A DNA stretch of 64,000 nucleotides from Raphanus sativus (taxonomy: Eukaryota; Streptophyta; Magnoliopsida; Brassicales; Brassicaceae), in the NCBI RefSeq assembly GCF_000801105.2, contig NC_079515.1:10664001-10728000 (forward strand), in the 5' to 3' direction. Position numbers and translations under genes: made by a program. The notes under the pieces were generated by a model that was not told the origin of the DNA, ran no database searches, and saw nothing but the letters and a program-made list of their open reading frames with translations. Shown in pieces: positions 58,490 to 64,000 of this stretch (the stretch's first letter is position 1; each line of letters begins with the position of its first letter).

Positions 58490-59356
58490 TAATAATAAGA
58501 TAAGATGTTATAAAAAAAAGTGTTAAAAAAATGGTTGTGGTTCGCTTTTTTTTTTTTGAAGTTAAATGACATAACAAAACACGGTGCTATTTCAAGTATG
58601 TTTGAACAGAAGTATTATTTTGATCACATCCGTTAGTAGCCATAATATGTTGTACATAAAGATAAGAATTATATTGTTTATAGATCTTAAATACATAGTG
58701 GATAAGTTCCACATAAAGAAAAAAATTTGAGTAATATGTTGAAGTTTGATTTGTTGTTTTTGGATGAAAAGAGAAAATTATAAAGAATGGAAATAAGAGG
58801 AAACAAGAAATGACAATTCTCTCAGATAATTATTTTTAAGTTTTTGTCATAAAATAGCTTTCAAAAAATAAAATAACCAAAATATTTTTTTTTGTTTTGA
58901 AAATCTAATATTTATTTTTTATTTTTAAAAGTTTGAATATATTCCTAAAATTCTACTCCTTAATTTTAAACACTAAATTTTAGATTAGTTAATTCAAATG
59001 TAATAAATGCATATTTATCTTTCAGATAAATCTATTTTAGTTATTTCTATTGAAGACTATTTTGTGAAAATAAATTAAAAGAGTTATTTAAAAGAATTTT
59101 TTTTTAAAAGTAGAAAAGAGAGTAAAAGGGGAAAGTAAAATTATCCTCAGATAATGTTTAGTGTATATTTTCTGAGGTTTTTTATTTGATTGGCAATGTT
59201 TCAGTGTAAATAAGAATAATAAAAAAATTAGCATAATTATTTGCGGTAAAAATGTCGTATAGTCGTCACAACCGAACTTTGCGCGCAAAAAAAAAAGAAA
59301 TCTAGTCACAACCGAACTTCGAACAAAAAATAAATGAGGAGGTGAAATTAGAAGAT
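58490..59356. other. AT-rich intergenic DNA
   Basis: No gene or clear element boundary. Low-complexity T- and A-runs dominate. Confidence 0.5.
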
Positions 59357-59409
59357 AAGAAAGTGAGGTTCACGTCCAGTGACAAAAAAAAAGAAAGTGA
59401 GGTTCACGT
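59357..59409. repeat. Micro-insertion with perfect 19-bp direct repeat
   Basis: aagaaagtgaggttcacgt at 59357-59375 and 59391-59409 surrounds ccagtgac plus an A-run. This is the cleanest example of the class. Confidence 0.8.
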
Positions 59410-59411
59410 GA

Positions 59412-59495
59412 ACATGAGGGGTGACGGTAATTCAGCACGTGGAGATATTTTGGACATGAGGAGTGACGGGAATTCAGCACGTGGAGATATTTTGG
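59412..59495. repeat. 42-bp tandem duplication
   Basis: Two copies of acatgagg.gtgacgg.aat...gatattttgg start at 59412 and 59454 and differ at two positions. Each contains the core gcacgtgg. Confidence 0.9.
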
Positions 59496-59746
59496 ACAAT
59501 GACTGTACCGATTTGCTGCAACATGTTTTTGTCAGTGTTAGTTAGATCTTTTATAGATTCGTCAGTACTCAGTACCCCAGCCACCATCCGCTGCGCCACA
59601 CATCATTTTACCGACTATAACACGAATCTCTTTTACTTAGGCCCATTAACTAGAATCCCGTCCATTATGGATTGTGCAAGAAAGTTACGACCCAACTAGC
59701 CCCATAAGAACTCGGTTCGACCCTTTAACAAAAAAGTACTCTTAAT

Positions 59747-59788
59747 CTATTTTCCAAAGTTGAACAAAAAAACTATTTTCCAAAGTTG
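59747..59788. repeat. Micro-insertion with perfect 16-bp direct repeat
   Basis: ctattttccaaagttg at 59747-59762 and 59773-59788 surrounds aac plus seven A. Its right copy overlaps the target duplication of the next retroposon. Confidence 0.8.
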
Positions 59789-59798
59789 CAAGTTGCAA

Positions 59799-60636
59799 GA
59801 TAGCGGTGAGAAGAGAGAAAGTAGAGAGAGAAAGTAGAGAGAGAAAGCAGATCGACAAAAGCTCTTCTGACCGACGGTGGTGGACTTATACAGACACACC
59901 GTCGGTCGAGATTTTTTGCTGTTTAGATTGATCCAGTCCGTTCCTTTTTTGTTACCGGCGGTGCATCGCTTTCTCGGTGACTGTTCGGGTTTAGTCTCCG
60001 TCGTCGCACCAGTTTCGATAACGGTGGACGGTCGGCTTAAGGTTCCGTGTCGCAATATCCTTCTGTCGACGGTGGCGTTCGTGGTTTTATGTTTTGTAGA
60101 TCTGTGATGAAAGTGTGCTCGGTTTGGAAGAGACTTCGACTATGTCGATTTGTAGCTCTCTGACCGGCTGTGAGAAGCAGAGAAAGTGTCTCTGGCTTGG
60201 ATTATGGGTTCGTGAGCGGAGGAGTCTAGAAACTCCTGATGATTAGTGGTGGTGGTTTCACGCGAAGCCTTCTTCTTGGTGCATGTGATGAATGGTGGTT
60301 GTTGAGATTTCGCACGGGCGATTGATTCTCGCCGACTTGGGAATCATCAAAGTCGAAGACGTTTGCGGTGAAGAAAGGTGGTGACCGGCTGAGTCCAGAT
60401 GAATCCCGGTGTTTATCCGGTGGTGGTCTGAATCAAGAGCGATATCGGAGTTACTGTGCGTGTGTGCGGCAGAGCTTCAGTGCGATTAGGGTTCCCATAG
60501 TTGGGCTTTTGGGCTTTCGGTTACTGGTTTATCTTGGGTTTGGGTGATTTGTTGGTGTTGGACCTATCTCTGTTTGTGTTTGTGTTGTATAATGTTGGAC
60601 TTGGCCCTTTTCTTAATATAATTTAGAAGGAAAAAA
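59799..60636 (+). mobile_element. Short non-LTR retroposon with 17-bp target duplication
   Basis: aaagttgcaagttgcaa occurs at 59782-59798 and 60637-60653. The insert starts with a purine-rich gagagagaaagtagagag leader, is relatively G+C rich, and ends ctttt.cttaatataattt plus an A-run. Architecture, size (838 bp) and leader resemble the element at 19888-21096. Frames inside (for example 59877-60107) show no known domain. Confidence 0.75.
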
Positions 60637-60653
60637 AAAGTTGCAAGTTGCAA

Positions 60654-60979
60654 CATGCTGATAAGATAATCAAACAACTAAATAATGATTAAGGAATAAC
60701 CAGTTCATTTCATCCACCAACTTCTCACCAATAATGAGTGCTTTGATCAAAACAACTTACCTTATATATAATAAAATTATTGAAATATTATGGTTTTCAA
60801 TAAGTTAACAGGAAGATTCTTGCTTTTATGTGTACACAAATTCATAATTAAACACAACATAAATAACACACATGTACATTTCAAATCATAAGTTAAAATA
60901 AATAAAAAACACAAACCATCCCACACATTCTCACAACAGAAACAACACAACTCTCATTTCCTTGTCCCCAAAAGACTGT
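60654..60979. other. 3' flank of WDL3
   Basis: AT-rich; includes the WDL3 3' untranslated region on the minus strand. No other feature. Confidence 0.5.
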
Positions 60980-63140
60980 TTAGCAAGCAAAAGCAGTCTC
61001 CAGTTCTGGTTTCAAATTTCGGTTCACTTCCTCTGCAACAAACCGGTTTATCTGCTCAGTTTTCTGTGTGGTTTCATCATCATTGTCTTCTTTAGAGATC
61101 ACTATTAAAGTCTTTGGAGTTTGACGCCTAGAAACTCCTTTCGCTCTGTTCCCTTCTTTTGTGTTCCTACGCCCTAGTTTCGGTGACTTTGCTCGAGTTG
61201 GAGGAGGCTGTACATCATCAAAATGCATATAAATTACAACTGGAAAAGAGTTTTAAAATTTTAATGGTAACGTCTCTCGTTTTATGAATGTTGTAGACAA
61301 CCTTGTGTGTTACCTTCTTAAGTTCAACCTTTGGAGGAGGCCCTTCATGGTAGAAGTTAGGCATTGGGTTTGCTTTGAACATCAAACTCTTTCTTAATTG
61401 CCTCAATGCTGCATCGTTCTCTTCCTTGTTCCTTGCTTCGCTCTGCGTTTTCTCTGCCTCCATGGCTTGGTGTTTCTCCTCCAGTTTTGTATAGAACTAG
61501 AGAACAGCAACCAATTAAAACCAATGCAAAATCTCTTTTAAAGAAAAGGGGATAATATGTCACCTCCTTCCTTTTCTCTGCACGCTCGGTGGATCGAAAT
61601 GAAGGAGCTGCAATGACAATAGTTCTTGATTTAGCAGACTTTGCAGCCGACGTGGCACTGTCAACAATAGTCACATGTTAAGTAGAGAAATGTTTTAACC
61701 AATTGTAATAAAAAAAAGAAACCAATCTTGATGAGAAAGAAACATACTAAGAAGCAACAGAGCAAGAATCTTCCTCATCAGAAAGCTTTTTGTTCTTTGG
61801 CTGCAACGGTTTCCTTGCCACCTACAGTCATTACAGCTTAGTAAGGCAAAGAAACTGCGATTCAAGAGAGTATATATTGGCTTATAGTTTTATAAATCCT
61901 GACCTTTGTAGCCTGCTTTGGTACTTTACTGTACCCATCCGGAAATATTTTGGACACTACTTCATGAGATTCACGTGTAGCAGATGAAGCACGCTTCTCA
62001 GTAGCTAAGGCAAATGGCTGAGGAACGGTGTTCCTTATTTTATTACTTACGCGACCTGATTTAGAAGCATTTTTTGCATGCAAAACAGACTTCTTCACAG
62101 ATTTTGCGTCTTTTCCCAAGGTAGGTGCTATCTCCAGATTGCCATCTTCCAGTGGCTTAGCCACTGGAATTTCATTAGTACACTCCTTAACATCGTACTC
62201 TTTTACTTCTGTGCTCTCTTCTGTAGATAGAAGCTCTGTATTTCCATTGGCTTCATCGCTTGATACTGTATCTAAGGGAGGCAGTACAGAAACATTTTCT
62301 TGGATTGGGTTACATGAATCGCCATTAGCATAGACCACCACACCATCTGGCTCCTTGTCCATACAGATATCTGTTCACAAGACCAAAAATAAAGTATGTA
62401 TTATGGTTCAGTATAGCTCCTTAAAATCATAGACAATATACAACTCAATTTTTGTTATATAGTATAATAACTAAAGTATGCTTAGCTACAAATAATGACC
62501 AAAAATTCAACTAACCATCTAAATTATTCTCTTTAAAACATTAGGCTAACCAAACGTGGGACCTCAAAGACGAATACAGCTTTTGTTTTAAAGGAAAACA
62601 ATATAGTATTCTAAAGCATAATCAAGCATACAAATATAATAACAATAATCACTCAACTTTCAATTTATCTAAAAGAAAAATTAAACTGTACACACGGCCA
62701 AACTCTTTTCTTTTTCATGGTCAAAGAAACGATCGACGAAGAAAAGATGCTTTGTTCATCATGGCTTGGACCAAACATAAACTTTGGGACTTTCATTGTC
62801 AATATTTCACAACTATGTTTTAAATTTTAGTGAAGCAATACACAGTCACAGAACATGAAAACCAAATACAACAAGAAGAAACCCAAATTTTAGTTATTAA
62901 TAAACAAGCCGATGATTCCTGCATTTTGACAAAAATGAACATGCAGCTACAAAAACCTCAATCTGCCTTCATTTCAAAGCGATTTTTCTAAGCTTTCTTG
63001 AAAATGTTAAGCACAAAAATATATCCAAGATGAGGAAGTGACCTCTATGAAACTATGATCATTAATCGCAATCAACAAAACCGAAATACAAAGCAAATGC
63101 ATAGATGAAATCGAAGTAGAAGATTGTTTTGCTCACCCAT
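60980..63140 (-). CDS. WDL3: TPX2-family microtubule-associated protein, WVD2-like 3
   Basis: A plant-specific microtubule-binding protein of the WVD2/WDL group, which controls cortical microtubule order and anisotropic growth; WDL3 of Arabidopsis acts in hypocotyl elongation. Coding exons: 63140-63137 (ATGG), 62370-61904, 61821-61748, 61657-61564, 61496-61314, 61207-60980, giving 349 residues. All introns are GT...AG and phases agree. The first intron (about 770 bp) splits codon 2, so the protein starts [15 protein letters not shown]. The N-terminal half is acidic and low-complexity. The conserved TPX2/KLEEK region is near residues 205-270: [20 protein letters not shown], then [21 protein letters not shown] basic tail ends ETAFAC. 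The order after the START gene matches At3g23090. Confidence 0.92.
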
Positions 63141-64000
63141 TGTTCTCGTGTCAGGCGAGAGAATCTTGTAACTGCTCTTTATCTCTCTCTTGTGTGTGTT
63201 TGTTTGTGACTTCTGAGAATGATGAATACTATGCAATTTATGTTGTTGGTGTGTATTTTATACCATCTCCTTTCCCGTCGGTGCTAACGCCGTTACTTGA
63301 CACCGTCTCTTAGTGCTCCACTATTTAACATTTGTTTTTTAAACATAAAAGGCTTCGGTTTACTAAGATATTAATTTTTATAGACGACCTCACAAATAAT
63401 TTGACGAAAAAGAAAACTCTTTTTTCTTCTTAATTATATGTTTTTTGTTTTGAAATTTTTTTAATTATATGTTGGTTGGTAAATAAAACACGAATATTCA
63501 TGTTGTGTTTGCATCTTTGAATGATTGTTGAGCTATTTTCACTACCAAACTAGCTCCAAAAATACAGAATATAAGATATAGAAGAAAATAAATTATGTTA
63601 TAGTATTTCTATTTTATGTATTTATGTTGTTATCGTTTATTTACAAAAGAATTTTTGTATAAAGAAAATATCATATTATAATTAAGATACATAATTGAAC
63701 ATCCATAAATTCTTTCTTACCATAATGTACTTCTCTTTTATCAGTTAATTTTATAATAATATAGTTACTCTTTTTCGTAAATAAAGTTTTTAAGATGAAA
63801 CTAGAGTCAGTAGACCACATAAATCTATTTACATTGAGAGGTAAAATGTGTATCTGTAAAACTGGTTCTTATTTTTTAAGTCTTCACCAAACATCGGCAT
63901 AACAAAGTCACACTAAGCTACAACAATTTGGTTTATAATCGTAATTTAATTCAGAATAACTTTCGGGGGCTGTGGGGCAAGTTTTTTCGGCAATTATGAA
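63141..64000. promoter_or_regulatory. WDL3 leader and promoter region, then AT-rich DNA
   Basis: The first 200 bp on the minus strand contain a CT-rich leader (gagagag on the plus-strand complement) and a tataaaatac TATA-like box near 63250-63262. Beyond about 63330 the sequence is AT-rich with no gene visible to the window edge. Confidence 0.45.

Overview
The window is plant nuclear DNA from a Brassiceae crucifer (Brassica or Raphanus type). The evidence is AT-rich intergenic DNA packed with crucifer-type Helitrons, hAT, Mutator and Stowaway elements, intron-bearing genes with GT/AG junctions, and a gene order matching Arabidopsis chromosome 3 around At3g23000 to At3g23090. From left to right the conserved genes are CIPK7 (12.1 kb, +), a P-type PPR gene like At3g23020 (13.5-16.1 kb, -), IAA2 (25.4-26.0 kb, -), the three-CRM-domain splicing factor CFM3A (49.7-52.9 kb, +), a START-domain gene like At3g23080 (53.3-55.2 kb, -, with an in-frame stop) and the TPX2/WVD2-like microtubule protein WDL3 (61.0-63.1 kb, -). 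An F-box/FBA gene with a frameshifted C-terminus (21.2-22.3 kb, +) and a broken copy of the 5' part of the PPR gene (22.5-23.5 kb) are local additions. IAA7, which lies between IAA2 and CFM3A in Arabidopsis, is not seen. It appears lost or displaced, as expected for a fractionated copy of a triplicated genome.

Layout. 1-11 kb: nested transposons (a TIR element containing a Helitron containing a 5'-truncated LINE), a long palindrome, MITEs, a hAT element with an 8-bp target duplication, and telomere-like degenerate repeats. 12-26 kb: the main gene cluster, with a GC-richer non-LTR retroposon that holds a solo LTR in front of the F-box gene. 26-49.5 kb: no host gene seen, only Helitrons, a MULE with long TIRs and a damaged transposase, LINE fragments, a satellite array of about 349-bp units with a three-unit higher-order structure that ends at a 100-N assembly gap, and a 4.5-kb repeat-rich element with dense TTTATAA motifs and exon-like segments. 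49.7-64 kb: CFM3A, the START gene, a MULE with a perfect 9-bp target duplication, a second copy of the short retroposon type, and WDL3.

The host genes do not form one pathway. CIPK7 is a calcium/CBL signalling kinase, IAA2 an auxin co-repressor, CFM3A acts in organelle group II intron splicing, the PPR protein is a predicted organelle RNA-binding protein, and WDL3 binds microtubules. They are linked by conserved synteny, not by operon-like function. The most unusual signals are: nine tiny insertions, each an A-run with a few bases of LINE 3' end between 13-20 bp direct repeats; the trimeric satellite array; and the 45-49.4 kb element. All gene names rest on recalled similarity and synteny; no database search was run.
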